The notes beneath the pieces were generated by a model, which saw nothing but the letters and a program-made list of their open reading frames with translations, did no database searches and had not been told where the DNA came from. Both the position numbers and the translations under genes were made by a program. A stretch of DNA of 64,000 bases from Chlamydoabsidia padenii (taxonomy: Eukaryota; Mucoromycota; Mucoromycetes; Mucorales; Cunninghamellaceae): the NCBI GenBank assembly GCA_025330725.1, contig JAIWND010000016.1, positions 248,001 to 312,000 on the forward strand. Direction: 5' to 3'. Positions within the stretch are counted from its first letter, which is position 1; every line of letters begins with the position of its first letter. Positions 11,836 to 23,917 of the stretch are shown in pieces.

Positions 11836-12120
11836 TCATAAAGAACGTTCAATGATGTCGAGGGCAAGGGCATCTTTATGCAACAGTCGTCTGGATTTGA
11901 ATATTGTCTTTGGTTTTGATCCCTTTACGCTTTCGCACGTTAGGTTGGACAACAACATCACCAAGGTAACATACATGTTTGACAAACCGTAAATATCCAA
12001 AAAGATGAGGCCAGAACAGCGGATGATATAACACGAGTGCCGGTACTGGACAACCATAGGGTAATCCCCTTGCTCAGCACCATCATCATCTGGAGCAAAC
12101 AGAATAGCTTGGCAGCTGGT
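11836..12120 (-). CDS. Possible small unrecognised gene, start unresolved
   Basis: A minus-strand open frame runs from an in-frame stop near 12110 down to a TGA at 11836 and encodes about 90 residues. Features include FAPDDDGAEQGDYP, a hydrophobic central part with three Cys residues, and a basic tail with KSRRLLHKDALALDIIERSL. In-frame methionine starts exist at about 12057. A first exon joined by splicing could not be found with a consistent phase. It lies between two plus-strand genes, overlapping the MINDY promoter region. No family recognised; it could be a chance frame or the 3' exon of a longer gene. Confidence 0.3.
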   Translation of the reverse strand, partial: TSCQAILFAPDDDGAEQGDYPMVVQYRHSCYIIRCSGLIFLDIYGLSNMYVTLVMLLSNLTCESVKGSKPKTIFKSRRLLHKDALALDIIERSL

Positions 12121-12342
12121 TTGTTGTTATTCTCCAGCCAACATATTACATAAAGGCAAGAACAATGGGGGGGGTGTATAGTTGACCATGGCATTGTTTT
12201 AAAAGAACTAATGTTAAAACCCCGACCGAGCGGCAAATTTAAAATATTGAGAATTGACCACGATTTATTTCTTGTCTTTTTTTCCCATCCCCAATTCCAA
12301 CCCAACTTTTTTTTTTAAAAAAACTACCATCTCCACAACACC

Positions 12343-14384
12343 ATGGATCATCTCTCAGAAAAGAAGGGTAAGATAAGAATATATGAATCCTCACTGTGTT
12401 AGCTTATTATTGCCTACACCTTTTTTATAGATGACAGTAGTAATATGCAACAATCTAAACCAGATGGTGAAAAGGTGGATTCAAACAACAATACCTTGGA
12501 AGAAGGAAACAACAGCGTGACATTGGACAATACTACAGTGCACTACAAAGCTAAAGATACCTCATCATCAGAAAACATACATGAAGCATACCCAAAAGAA
12601 TCACTTACATCTACTCAAGTGTCAGACGCAGAAACAAGTATACCACCCTCGGAATCAACCGATACTGTAACTACAGCACCAAGGGAAACACACGATACAG
12701 TCCAACCACAATCAGTAAACAAATCAACCACATCCATAAACGAGCAGGAAGGACCAATACCAATAGTTACACACACAGCTGATGATCTTACCAGACAACA
12801 AGACCCACTCGAAACACCACCAAGACGTATAACTCCTCCATTAGACCACGAGTATCTTGTCAAATCAATCGATTGGCTTGATCCTAACACCAATACATCG
12901 CGGGTTGTCCGGATCATCACACAAAATGGTAAGCTAACAAATTAAAAAAAGTAGTTGTTTGTCTAACTTTTTGTACCTTTAGAGAATGGTCCTTGCCCTT
13001 TGGTCTCCATATGTAATGTGCTCTTTATCCGTGGTGATTTAAATATGCGACCTTTTGAAAGAGAAAAGGTAACATTCGAATACTTGCTGGAAATACTTGG
13101 TGACTATTTGTTGAATCACGCTCCTCCTGATATCAAGGTAACAAAAGAACAAGAGAAAAAAAAAAGGGGGGGGACATACTGATCATTTTTACTATTAGAC
13201 ACCAGAAATGCCACCCTTGTCATCATCTCCACCCAGTATTCTTCCAACCAATCAGCAACAAGAACCACTGACTCGACAATCAACAATGGAATATGTACTC
13301 ACATATAGGCACAATCTAGATATGGCATTGACAATATTACCGCGACTCCAAACGGGTTTAGGTACGAAATATAGAATTTGTTACAGGGGGTGAAAATGAA
13401 TGATACTAATTTCCTTTTAAAGATGTCAACGTCCAATTCTCCTCGATTCATGACTTTGAACCCACAGCAGAACTTGCATTGTTTGATTTATTCAATGTAG
13501 ATCTTGTGCATGGCTGGATCATTGACCCTCAGGTAAACAAATCAAGGGAGGGAAGGGGTAAACACATAAAGAATGATTGTTAACTTGATATATATATACT
13601 TTATATTCCATATCTGATATCATACATACATATAGGATGAAGAAGGTTACCGGGTGATGAATCAATGTAAATCATATAATGGTGTTGTGGAATGTATTGT
13701 AAGAGGAAACGAATCCGTTGCGGATGCTGGAAACAATGATGACGACAGGGAAAGCAAGATCCATGATGGTAAGTAAAGGAACAATAAAAGCGCGGAATTA
13801 GTGTAACAATGCATCACTTTAATAAAACAACTCTATTTCGACTCCTTTATTTTAGGTTTGGTTGCTTCCCAATTCCTCGAAGACACTGCAACTCAATTGA
13901 CGTATTATGGAATTGCGTTACTGACGGATGCTTTACCTAAAAACAAGCTTTGTGTCTTATTTAGGAATAACCACGTAAGTAATGGTCCTATTCATGATAT
14001 TTTAAAAAAGGAGGTTAAGGGTAACATGTGGTGGGATGGATATCGTTATGTTTTTTTTTTTTTTATTACTGACAGCTTATCCCATATAGTTCTCAACATT
14101 ATACAAACATCCTATTACCGATAAACTTTATACACTGGTGACAGACTCGGGCTTAGTATCGGAATTAAATATTGTCTGGGAAACTCTGGGTGATATTGAT
14201 CAAGGTAGCTCTGAATTTGTTAATAGTCAATTCACTCGACCACCTCCTGCAAGGATTACGGAAACAAGTAGCTCTGATCAACATAATAATCAAGAAACAG
14301 AGGATCTGGAGTAAGTATCATTTACATCAATGGTTTAGACTACAATGGTTGATGACGAAAATTGATTTTTATGGAAATCTAATG

Positions 14385-14426
<42 letters not shown>

Positions 14427-14628
14427 TTCTAGTTATGCTATTGCCCTCTCACTTCAACAACATCAACAGGAAATGGCACGGAAATCACATATGGCAATTG
14501 ATTATAATAGTAATAGAAATAGTATACATAGTGATAGAATTAGTGTTAATAGGGTTGACCCCGACCTTACATCCCCTATCCCCCAACATAACTCATCTCA
14601 AAAGAAGAAGAGTTGCATCATATCTTGA
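12343..14628 (+). CDS. MINDY-family K48 deubiquitinase with UIM and CaaX-like tail
   Basis: Nine exons (12343-12367, 12431-12928, 12983-13137, 13199-13361, 13423-13532, 13636-13768, 13856-13974, 14090-14310, 14433-14628) join in frame to about 530 residues. After a disordered N-terminus the catalytic domain begins at YLVKSIDWLD. TQNENGPCPLVSICNVLF holds the oxyanion Gln and nucleophilic Cys of MINDY enzymes, and VDLVHGWIIDPQD holds the catalytic His. NNHFSTLYKHP is also a family signature. Exon 9 encodes a ubiquitin-interacting motif (DYAIALSLQQHQQEMA). MINDY enzymes trim K48-linked ubiquitin chains. The protein ends KKKSCIIS: a basic patch plus a C-a-a-S box, predicting farnesylation and membrane attachment. 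Intron 8 contains a T37 run. Confidence 0.9.
14389..14425 (+). repeat. T37 homopolymer inside the last MINDY intron
   Basis: An uninterrupted run of 37 T residues directly precedes the 3' splice site (AG at 14431-14432), so it acts as an extreme polypyrimidine tract. Length may vary between isolates or be affected by sequencing. Confidence 0.9.
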
Positions 14629-15776
14629 ATGATCCTTTTGTTTACATAATAAAGAACAAAAAGAAAAAAAAAAACTAGTCGTTTTTATAGTGATATGGTT
14701 ATTGGTTTGGTTTGTAATAGCTAAAGTAGGATGTTGGATGGCTTATATTAATGCTTATGATAAACGAGATATCCTACCCTAGGAAAGGAAATCCGTGCCA
14801 GCACCACTTGAAAAGCAAAGGCCGATCATTTGATCAGATTTGTACAGAATGGTATGGAATAGGAATGTTCTTTAGTAATATAAGGACACAGAAGGAGATA
14901 AATGATGATATCAGATGTATGGGTTCAACTTTTCTATATGCACATACCCTCTCACTCTCTCTCTCTCTCACCCTTTTTTTGATTTTCAAACCCAGCACGC
15001 GCCACATCAAAGGGTCGTTTTTTTTTTTTTTTTTTGTCCCTCCTTTTCTTTTTTCTTTTTCTTCCTTTTTCTCTCCTTCTTCATCACTCCTACCCAATCC
15101 CTCTTATTTTGTTTCCCATTCCTTCTTACTTTCTTCTTCTTCTTCTCCTTTCTACTCTTCCTTCTTTTTCCTTTTTAATAACCACTCATTCCTGTCTACC
15201 GTTGTAAAACTTTACTCCAGCTCTCTCTCTCTCTCTCTCTCTTTCTCTCTTTCTCTCTTTCTCTCTTTCGACCGGGTCGGCTACTATAGACATCTTCTCT
15301 CAAGGTAAGGTCTAAATACTCACACTTCAAAACTGGAAGTGGTTTTGTGAAGTATACCTTCATGACCTCAACTGATATACTAACAAATAGAAACTAATCA
15401 GACATATTGGTATTCTTTTTTTAATATGACTAGTTGACATCTTTACTTTGCGTGACTCCTGGGCTTTATCTAATTGCGGCAAGAACAATACCGTTTCCTT
15501 GGGTTTGGTACGATTCATATTACGAGAAAGACTACTTTATTGATCTTTTAACAACAATACTCATCGGTCAGTATTACCTCTTCTTCGGCCTTCTCATTTT
15601 ACTCAGTACGTCTTGTATACACCTGTTAAACCTATCACCTACAAAATAATAGGTCCAATAAAGGTAAACCATTCCTTCAGTCCAAAAACAATTGTCCCGG
15701 CTCACTTTTTATTTTTTATTTATTTTTTATCCAGAAGTACGTCGAAAAGCTCAAGCATGGATGGTGCACTGGAACC
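14629..15776 (+). promoter_or_regulatory. HSF upstream region with a long polypyrimidine tract and spliced leader
   Basis: About 14945-15270 is an almost pure C/T stretch on the plus strand, including (CT)n at 15221-15242 and CTTT repeats to 15270. This looks like an initiator-type pyrimidine block before the transcription start. The leader appears spliced. A donor at 15305 (CTCAAG|GTAAGG) pairs with an acceptor before 15434, and a donor at 15606 (CTCA|GTACGT) pairs with CCAG at 15731-15734. The 172-nt leader exon 15434-15605 contains no ATG at all. The last leader piece carries two ATGs (15757, 15761) ahead of the HSF start. Confidence 0.5.
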
Positions 15777-15780
15777 ATGA
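15757..15780 (+). promoter_or_regulatory. uORF of seven codons overlapping the HSF start (ATGA)
   Basis: The frame ATG-GAT-GGT-GCA-CTG-GAA-CCA-TGA lies just upstream of the HSF gene, and its stop overlaps the HSF ATG as ATGA at 15777-15780. A second uATG at 15761 opens a 14-codon frame that ends at 15805 inside the HSF coding region. Short overlapping uORFs usually lower main-frame translation or permit reinitiation; that effect here is inference. Confidence 0.45.
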
Positions 15781-18196
15781 ATCAAGGCAGAAATACAATC
15801 AGTGACGGAAATAATGGAAACAGAAGCAACGCACAGACCAACCTCCAACAAGAAACCATCAACAATGATGGAAACAGCAGCAGCAACAACTTTGATCAAC
15901 TATCAAGTATGAATCAAAACACCGATTTTCATCAAAATAACAACGACAATATTAGTACCACCAAACTTCAAGTAACGCATCACCATCATCGACATCAACA
16001 TCACTCATCATCCCCACCCCCTACTTCTACAGGCATGGCCGATCCGAATCATGTATCGACGCATTCTCATTGGCCAGAATCAAGTCCGACAGATCGAACC
16101 AATAGGTAAGCCGACTCCACACTTCTTCCGCTCCCAGGGTATAGGGCGTGAAAACACTGACCAGACTTGTATCACTAACCCCTTAAATCCCCCTTTTTTT
16201 TTAATTTATATTTTTTTAGTAAAAGAAAAGCCAATGAAAACGATTCCTCAACCAATAGACCTCAAGCTGCCTTTATTAACAAGTTATACAAGTAAGTTGG
16301 GATATGAAACATTGAAAATAGAAATAAAAACTCAGATTCTATTTTCTGCCTTTTACAGAATACTGGAAGACGACTCTGTCCAACACTTGATAACTTGGTC
16401 TGAAAAAGGTGATCTCTTTTGCGTAAGTAATCCAAATGCCTTCTCTAAAATTGTCCTACCTCAATACTTCAAACATAATAATTGGCAAAGCTTTGTCAGG
16501 CAATTGAATAGTAAGTAGCCTATTGCTTAATAAAAACATTGCACAGCCCGATAACTAACATGATCTCTTTGATTACGTAGTGTATGGATTCCACAAAGTG
16601 AATGATATGATTCATTCAAACTTGGCTAGCGAAAGTCAAAAGTGGGAATTTAAACATCAAAACTTCCGTCGTGGAGCCATTGACGAATTACAGAACATCA
16701 AGCGAAAAAGTGCCAAATCCCATCATCAATACCTAACATCATCAATAACTGGTTCCCCTCTATCAACATCATCAATGGGACGTCTTCTCCTCGGCGATTA
16801 TCCTCAGCGGCAACAGCAACATCAGAAGGACAATGACTACTCAAATACCTATCGAAGGGGGGACAAGCTTGTTGTGATAAAAGGTTACAACAACAACAAC
16901 AGCAGCAGCAACAATAACAGCAGCAACAATAACAACAGTAGCAGTAGCAGTAGCAGTAATAAAACCAGCAGCAACAATAATAGCAACCGTGGTCGTACCA
17001 AAAGTGATGAACAAAGCAGCAGCTTAGTACCCTCCTCATCCTCCTCATCTTCGGCGTCATCTACACAAGAATATCAATACGATTCTCTTTACCAACATGT
17101 TATGCAAATGGAAGACCGGATAATTCAAATCACACAATCACATGAAAGCCTGAAAATTGAAACGGGTGAACTAAAGTCCATACTAACAAGGCGAAACTCG
17201 GTAAGTACAGTCAAAAAAATAGGGGATGATAATGAAGGGACTAACTTGATAATCTTGAATAGGTCATGGAAGAAATCACCAATCTTCTACTAGCACTAGC
17301 AAGTGAGAATAACAAAATCACAAATCTCGAGACCGGTAAGACACACACACACAGTATTGAAATGGTCAACTAACGAAATCAATTTTTTGAATATAATATG
17401 ATAGTTGAAACCATTAAAAAAAACATGCTCGGGCTACGCGAAGCAATGAGGAGTGGATTCCAAACGAAAGAACGGTCATCTCTTTTACCACTTGGACCAT
17501 CACGATCCACATCAACCTCACCCTACCTATCCAGCTCTGATTATGACAACAACAACAACAACAATTCTCGACGATCATCAATAATACGATTCAACAACAA
17601 TGACAGTCAGTACAACAATAAATCTGGTGATGATCGAAACAAGTCTGGTGTAACTGATGCTTATAGAAACGATGATGGACGTCAAGAAGGTATGCCAATC
17701 TCCTCCATCTTATCTGGAAGTCCACCTAGTACCAAACAATACGAAGAAACTGAACCAAGACGCAGCCGACGACTTCCTTCCATCGATGTTGTTTGTACCG
17801 AACCCTTCCAAGCAGGTGATCCACCTTCTCCTCACTATCGTCTCCACCATCGATCTCAAGAACAACAACATTTCTCTTCACCATCCTCTCCGACGTCTCC
17901 ATCCATGGCTGATCTCGATCGACCCATACCTCCGTTGAAACCACTACGTCCACTTCGATCACTTTTGAAAGTGGGCGATACACGACACCATTCTAGGAAT
18001 TCCGTAGACAACTTGACACCACTGGGGGCTAAGGGTAAGGTTGAAGAAAACAAGAATGACTAGTGCTAACGATGTATTATAATTATATAGAACCCAGATC
18101 ATCCTCGGCTTATATGCGACTTGGAAAAGAATCACCATTACTGAATCCTGGTCCATCATCAAGGCCCGAGCAACCACTTTATGATTACAGTAAGTG

Positions 18197-18231
<35 letters not shown>

Positions 18232-18344
18232 CGCAAATGACATTTAATCCTCCTCTCACACATGCTGTTTTATTTCTTTCTTTTTCTTCTGTAGATGAAA
18301 CGAATGATGCAAAACGGTCTCGTCCAGACCATCAGGTCGGGTGA
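15777..18344 (+). CDS. HSF1: Heat shock transcription factor (HSF family)
   Basis: Eight exons: 15777-16105, 16220-16291, 16359-16510, 16581-17200, 17263-17335, 17405-18034, 18091-18189 and 18295-18344; about 670 residues. The N-terminal 110 residues are Asn/Gln/His-rich. The DNA-binding domain spans exons 2-4: AAFINKLYKILEDDS, IVLPQYFKHNNWQSFVRQLN, MYGFHKVND and WEFKHQNFRRG, the canonical HSF winged helix. An Asn/Ser repeat (about 16885-16990) precedes a heptad-rich oligomerisation region (VMQMEDRIIQITQSHESLK and the following LLLALASENNKITNLE). The C-terminal third is Ser/Pro-rich and probably the activation region. HSFs bind nGAAn repeats and drive chaperone genes; related fungal paralogues (Sfl1, Skn7) exist, so exact orthology is not certain. 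The gene follows a spliced leader with uORFs. Confidence 0.9.
18198..18231 (+). repeat. T34 homopolymer in the last HSF intron
   Basis: A 34-base T run lies just inside the intron between exons 7 and 8, near its 5' end and about 60 nt before the acceptor. Confidence 0.9.
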
Positions 18345-18811
18345 TCGTATTCATGCACATCTAGTTTATCAACACCTACAAAGATCTCTATAAATTACCA
18401 CTTTACGATATTTGTCTTCCGTTTTTTATATGATATATGCATACATCTTTATATGACCTTTTTTTTTTTTTTTTTTTTTTTAATTCTTTGCTGCATGGTG
18501 AAATAAGCAATCACCTTTTTTATGTATGTCGATTTATAGCTTCTTTTAACCCTTTATGATATATAACATTGACGCAAGTCTATACTTTTTTGTTTTGTTT
18601 TGTTGACAGCTGTAAATGAAATATCAGTAGTAATAATAATAAAAAGTTTATCTGTTTAAATCATGCATGAAGATCATGTGTAAATGTTTTATTTTTATTA
18701 TTGGGGGATTATATAAATACATCTATATATGAATACATGCTATTCTAATGTCTAAAGAATGAGAGTGATTCATTGTCTGGCCCATTCTATATGATATAAA
18801 AAGTCAGTCAG
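18345..18811. other. Convergent intergenic region
   Basis: Separates the 3' ends of HSF (+) and the DUF3020 gene (-). It is AT-rich with a T22 run near 18461-18482, TTGTTTTG repeats and AATAAT/AATAAA-like tails at about 18635-18645. No gene seen. Confidence 0.6.
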
Positions 18812-19636
18812 TCAGTCTTCTTCTTTTGGTCTTCCTATATCTTTACCTGCATTCACTTTCATAAGTGTCATGATAGCCTCCATGGGGTATAATCGGGTGG
18901 CCGAGTGGTGTGAATGATCACTATATTCGGTAGTTGCCGGTGAAGAAGGTACAATGGGTTCGATTTTATCTTGAGGAGCAGTCTGTTGTAGAGTTTGGAT
19001 CAGGAGAGCCGAGAGTTTATCTGTGGTCGCCGGTATTTTCGGTACAGATGGTGATGGATCGAGTGGCGGGGGTGAGCAAGAGGAAGCAGGTGAAGATATT
19101 GTAGATGCCTGCTGTAGTTGTTGCAGAAAATCAGCGAGTTGTTGAGGCAAGGTATTATCTTCACCGGCATTTTTGATCGTTGTTTCCATCAGTTTGATAC
19201 CATCCATCAGTTTTAGTGCTACAGACGGAGGTAATGTGCTCATATTGTTGAAGAGCATGGATAGATAGGCATCTTGTAATAATGGTAAATGTCCAGTGTC
19301 GTTCGGTCCCTCCGTCTTTCGTCGTTCCTTGTCCTTTCGTTTAAATTGTCGTTTCATGAATTCCTCCTTGACCCATTGTTGTTTGATTTCGCTTTCTTCT
19401 TTCCCAAATAACTTGTTGGCCCGTTTGTTGACCCGGCATCGTAGATCGTTATCCTTGTCTAGTTTAATTAAAAGAAACACAAGTGTTAGTACATGTCTCA
19501 CACACCATATATCATGGGTTCACTTACTTCTTTCTTCGTTTAGTTCACGCCATCGCTTCTTCCTTTCCCGGTTATCTGCTCGAATCTAAATGAATACATT
19601 TGTTTTGGTTAGTTTCCTACTTTTAGTTACTCCTTG

Positions 19637-19669
<33 letters not shown>

Positions 19670-20409
19670 TTTTGATGTGAGATTTCACGCTGAAGTAGTT
19701 CGGCCAAGTAAGGATGAGCAGATGCAAATTCTTCGTGGCTGCCATAATTGCTGACCATGTTCTGTATATACTCGGACTTGTGAGCATCAGTCAAGTCCAT
19801 ATTGTTGTTGGTACTGCTGTTGCTGTTATTGTTATCCGTCGGCAGGTTAAAGAAGGATGGTGGTTGAGCTTGCGATAGTGCCTGGGCTTGAGTAAAATCA
19901 AATGGTGCCATGTTGGGTAAAGACGACAGTTGAAAGTCGCTGATTTCCATAGATAGTAAGCAATTCGTATCGTCGTTATCGGTTTCTGAGGTGCTCGTCA
20001 TTGGTTTGGTGGTTGGTAGAATGGTGCCATCGGTGCCAGGTAAAAAAGACGAGGGTGGAGGAGCAAGGTGAGAAAGATTAGTGGTCTTGTCGGAATTCAG
20101 TGTGTCCGCCAGAGTGCCAGCCTCAATCGTTTCCGTGGGCGCGTTCGTCAGCTGGTTGCTTTCATGAGGTATGTTTACTGGTTGAAGAGCAGTATTGGAA
20201 GCAGTCGCTTTTTTGGTGTTGTTATCAATGGTTGTGGTGTCTTCTGCTGTTCCATCCATACTTGTCGGCTGTGCTTGACCGAGGGATGAATTTTTGGTAT
20301 GGTCCTGATTTACTAGAGTCGCAGCTTCGGAATCCAATTCTTCTTGTTTGACACTAGGTGATTCTTCAGAGGATGGTGCGACTTCATTGTGATCAGAGGA
20401 AAGTTGCAT
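18812..20409 (-). CDS. DUF3020 domain protein, fungal-specific putative regulator
   Basis: Three exons on the minus strand (20409-19669, 19585-19528, 19458-18812) encode about 480 residues. The exon junctions build the DUF3020 core IRADNRERKKRWRELNEERN followed by KDNDLRCRVNKRANKLFG, a highly basic conserved block known from fungal proteins of unclear, probably nuclear, function. The first 250 residues are acidic and Ser/Thr/Gln-rich with a short helical region before the core (HEEFASAHPYLAELLQREIS). After the core a charged helix (WVKEEFMKRQFKRKDKERRK) and a Gln/Pro/Ser-rich region follow. Intron 1 contains a T28 run. A motif copy (TTTTTCAAATCCCG) lies at 20507-20520, about 100 bp upstream of the start. 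The biochemical role is unknown. Confidence 0.85.
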
Positions 20410-20610
20410 TTCAATTATATAATGTGGAAGAAGAAAGAAGAAAGAACAAGATAAAAAAAAAAAAAAAAAGCTTTTCCACCGCCACCGTCACATTGGTGCA
20501 TTGTCATTTTTCAAATCCCGATGATGTTCGTAACATGAGAGTTTATTAAAAAACATTAGGCGAGGTATATACAAAGTAAAAGGAGATCTATAACTAGTAA
20601 GAGTAATAAG

Positions 20611-22988
20611 CTATGCGTAAACGTCCACACCATCCCAGTTTACAGTAGCCAAAGGACATTGATCAATCGAATCAGGATTATTTCCCCACCAAGTCGGGAA
20701 ACTGATATTAGAGTATTGGAAGGCGAAGAAGATGACAATAGCAGCAATAGCCACACCCGAGTCCAAAGCAGCTGAAAGAACATAATTGTACTTTTTCCAC
20801 CAAGCATTGTAGCGACGCTTCACAAAGAAGTTAAAGACAAATCCTACCAAGGCAAAAGAAGTGGCACTGTTGGTAGGTGCAGGTGGATAAGGAGCAGGAC
20901 CGAGCATCACCACAGGAATAGAAACATGTCGTACCCAAGAGTTAGGATACTTGCGAGCTAATAACCAAAAGGGCACAGGAAGGATGAATCCAATGAGCAA
21001 AAAATAAGGTAGAAATGCATACAGGGAGGTAGAAGCAAAGAATTTTCCAGGTCCGATCAAACCCCAAATGACCGAAGAAGCACCAAACAAGTTCATGTTA
21101 GGACAAGTCCAAGGATAAGCCGCTTTGGTACAAATGTTATCGATCGAGTTGAGTAGATAGTCGGTGGTACCCAGGGATACAAAGGAAGCAATGATGGTGC
21201 CAACCACCTGGAATAAAAACATTTCACGAGGAGGAATCTTCATATAGTGGCCAAGTTTGAGATCTTGAGCAAACAACAAGGCTTGACGGACAGTGATGTA
21301 ACCATACGTCTTGAATATCATGTTACCAATAGGATGACCAGGGGCAATAGCACCATAAACCCATTCAGTAATCATAGAGATAGTTGGTGACTGAGAGGTA
21401 ATGGCAGTGATAATACCAATAGGGAGCAGCCACACAAACGCAAGAATCACAGCAATAATCAGGGTCCACCAAGGCATGTCGGAAGGATAAACAACAATGG
21501 TGGCAAAACTGGCACCAAGAGCAAAGACAAAGAGAACCGCATACCACCAATCAGGTACTTCCTTGTAATGATCCATCAGTCGCGCATGAATATCATCAGA
21601 GTCCTGTCGCGCACTTTTAAATCGTTGCCAGATTTCTTTGCCATTGTACAAGATGGTGTGAGTGACAATGGCACCAAGAGCAGCAAGACCCTGACCGTAA
21701 CAGATAGCAAAGAAGGATGTGATGCGAATAGGTGAGTATTCTTCGTAGGCGGTATCATTCAAGTATTGTTGAGGAGTGAGGACACGTTGTCGGTCAAATT
21801 TATTGCCCCAGATATCGTATTGGTGAGTGTTGTAGAATGGGAATTTCTTGGCTTCCCATGTATTAGTGTAGTAGACAATAGGGACAAGAATGTAAATGAA
21901 AAAGATGAATCCAGCCAGCATATTTGCTTCCACTACCCAAGGAATAGCTAAAGGACTAGGATACCATGCCGAGATTGTCGACCAATCCAAAGTGAAACTT
22001 CCCAGACCCAGTCCGTTCAGTCCACTGCCTAGTTGAGATACAAGCACAGAATCCTTTTTGGTCCAACTAAAATACAAATAAAATTAGCATTTATATGAGT
22101 TATATATAAAATAGTCTTACCAGATCCATGAGATAGAAGTCAGAATAGGAATAATATAACCAGGGAAGAAGTACCAGACAAAGGAAGCAATAAAAGTGAT
22201 CAAGAAAAACCTGTTTCTTGACATGGACAGACCAGAGTGAGTAGCTTCAGCGTCTTTCACCGCCTTGGGCACATCCCGATGCAAAGTATGGAAGAGAGTA
22301 GCATTCACAAGATTAATAGGCCACACCATCGAGGCAGGTCGTACCAAATACCGACGCAAGATCCCAGCAAATCCAAACCCAAGTAAACTAGTGGTCAGCA
22401 CCAAAAGAATACCACCACCAAAACCCCAGTCTTGATTATAGTATATCTTTTGCACAACAATAATGTCAATAGCATCAAACGCCGTGGCAGCAGCATTCGC
22501 CATGACTGTAATCAGTACATGTTCCTTGACACCAAACGGACCAGGATTTAAGTTGAAGTTCCATCGTCCAATGACAAAGTCGTAATTAGGCAGGAGTTTT
22601 TCAGAGAGTTTACCAACAGGGAAGGCCAAGAGTTGCACCACAATCACCTTGATGGTTAAAGGATTAGCACGGAACCAGAAAAACTTGAAAGGAAAAGAAG
22701 TGAAAAAATGAGATAACCCGCCTTTTTTTTAAAAAAAATAATAATCAGTCGCCGAGCGGGGTTTGAATACTTTACCTGGTTGGTGAATGAGATGGCACAC
22801 GAGAAGACGATTCCCCAAAACCAAGCACGGAACGTTGCAGTAGGTAAAGTGGTATCATCTGTCGGTGGAACTGAGGCTCGTACTTCTTCAATAGGCGAGT
22901 CTTCAATGGATTCATCCAATGAGCTGGATTCCTCTAATGAGTACTTTTCCTTTACTTCAGGAAGTTCTCGATCCAACTTCTCGGACAT
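20611..22988 (-). CDS. OPT-family oligopeptide transporter
   Basis: Three exons (22988-22776, 22683-22121, 22066-20611), about 743 residues with some 14-16 hydrophobic spans. Diagnostic OPT motifs are visible: FNLNPGPFGVKEHVLI (family NPG motif), and GHYMKIPPREMFLFQV, matching the KIPPR motif. The N-terminus (about 45 residues) is acidic and cytoplasmic. OPT proteins move tetra- and pentapeptides, glutathione or metal chelates with protons across the plasma membrane; the substrate here cannot be told from sequence. Intron 1 contains a motif copy (CGGGGTTTGAAT, 22757-22768). The gene is tandem to the DUF3020 gene with only 200 bp between them. The start codon follows the usual acidic leader and is the first ATG. 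Confidence 0.92.
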
Positions 22989-23917
22989 GGTGGATGTTTA
23001 TATTAGTTATGTATATGAGATGAGAATGAAAGAAAAAGAAGAAAGAGAAAACAAGTCAAGTCTTATATAGAGAAAAAGTTAATATCATGCGCGAAAATGG
23101 TCCCTGACGACGGAGTTGAACCCGTTTCCTTTTTCGAACCATTGTCAACAGAATAAGTGAAAGCACATCATTTCACTCAAATGAAAAGCGAGCGTTGATT
23201 CTCAAGTTTCAAACTCATCCTTTCCTTTTCCGAGTTCGAACCTAATCTGATTGACAATCGCACCATTTCTTTATCTAATGGTGCTTTTCTTTTCTTTTCG
23301 CAAGGTTCATTACACAAGCTTTCATCACAAGAATGATCATTCTTTAGGTGAGATGGTGCCATAGTCAAAGCAGGATCTACCCCTCTGAAAGAAAAAGGTA
23401 ACTGTCCCGTCTCTACCAGATTCAATCACCGACCTTTTCCAAAGTTAAGGTTCGCCAATGAGACATTGATACCAGGAAACTTCAGATCCAAAAAAGAAGG
23501 GTCCACGAGGGATTTGAAAATGATTTTTTTTTTAACCTGGATTTTTCCATGGTAGTAAGAATCATGTCAAGTGACTAATAATACATATATACCACCCTCT
23601 TTTTGCATCATATCATTAGAAAAATAAAATCAATAATAAATGTATCTATTTTGTTTATTAGAGAATAAAAATGGATTGTGTGTGTCTATACTAGGGATGT
23701 ATTCACTATTATGTAACCACCAAGAATCGACCCATCCTAATCTACCTTTGTTAATCTTGTCGAATTCATCGATACATCATATAACCATGTCAGAAGGTAT
23801 AAGTGCCCCACCATCTATGATCAAATAAAAAGTAAGCCCATTGGACCACTTGTTCACCTGGTCAGTCATCAGAATACGAATGACAGTACCCTGCCGCCAC
23901 AACCTGTCATGTATACA
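22989..23917. other. Intergenic region upstream of the OPT gene
   Basis: About 0.9 kb. It contains two T-loop-like sequences (near 23114 and 23230) that do not fold as tRNAs, and a motif copy GAGGGATTTGAAAA (23507-23520). Open frames here lack family features and are treated as non-coding. Confidence 0.5.

Noticed and set aside
14751..15308. Long plus-strand open frame in the C/T-rich block
   Set aside because: It encodes mainly Ser/Leu/Phe repeats from simple sequence and lies in the HSF promoter and leader.
23114..23250. T-loop/B-box-like sequences suggesting a tRNA
   Set aside because: The sequences near 23114 and 23230 resemble a TTC-arm, but the stems do not pair and no acceptor, D or anticodon arms are present.
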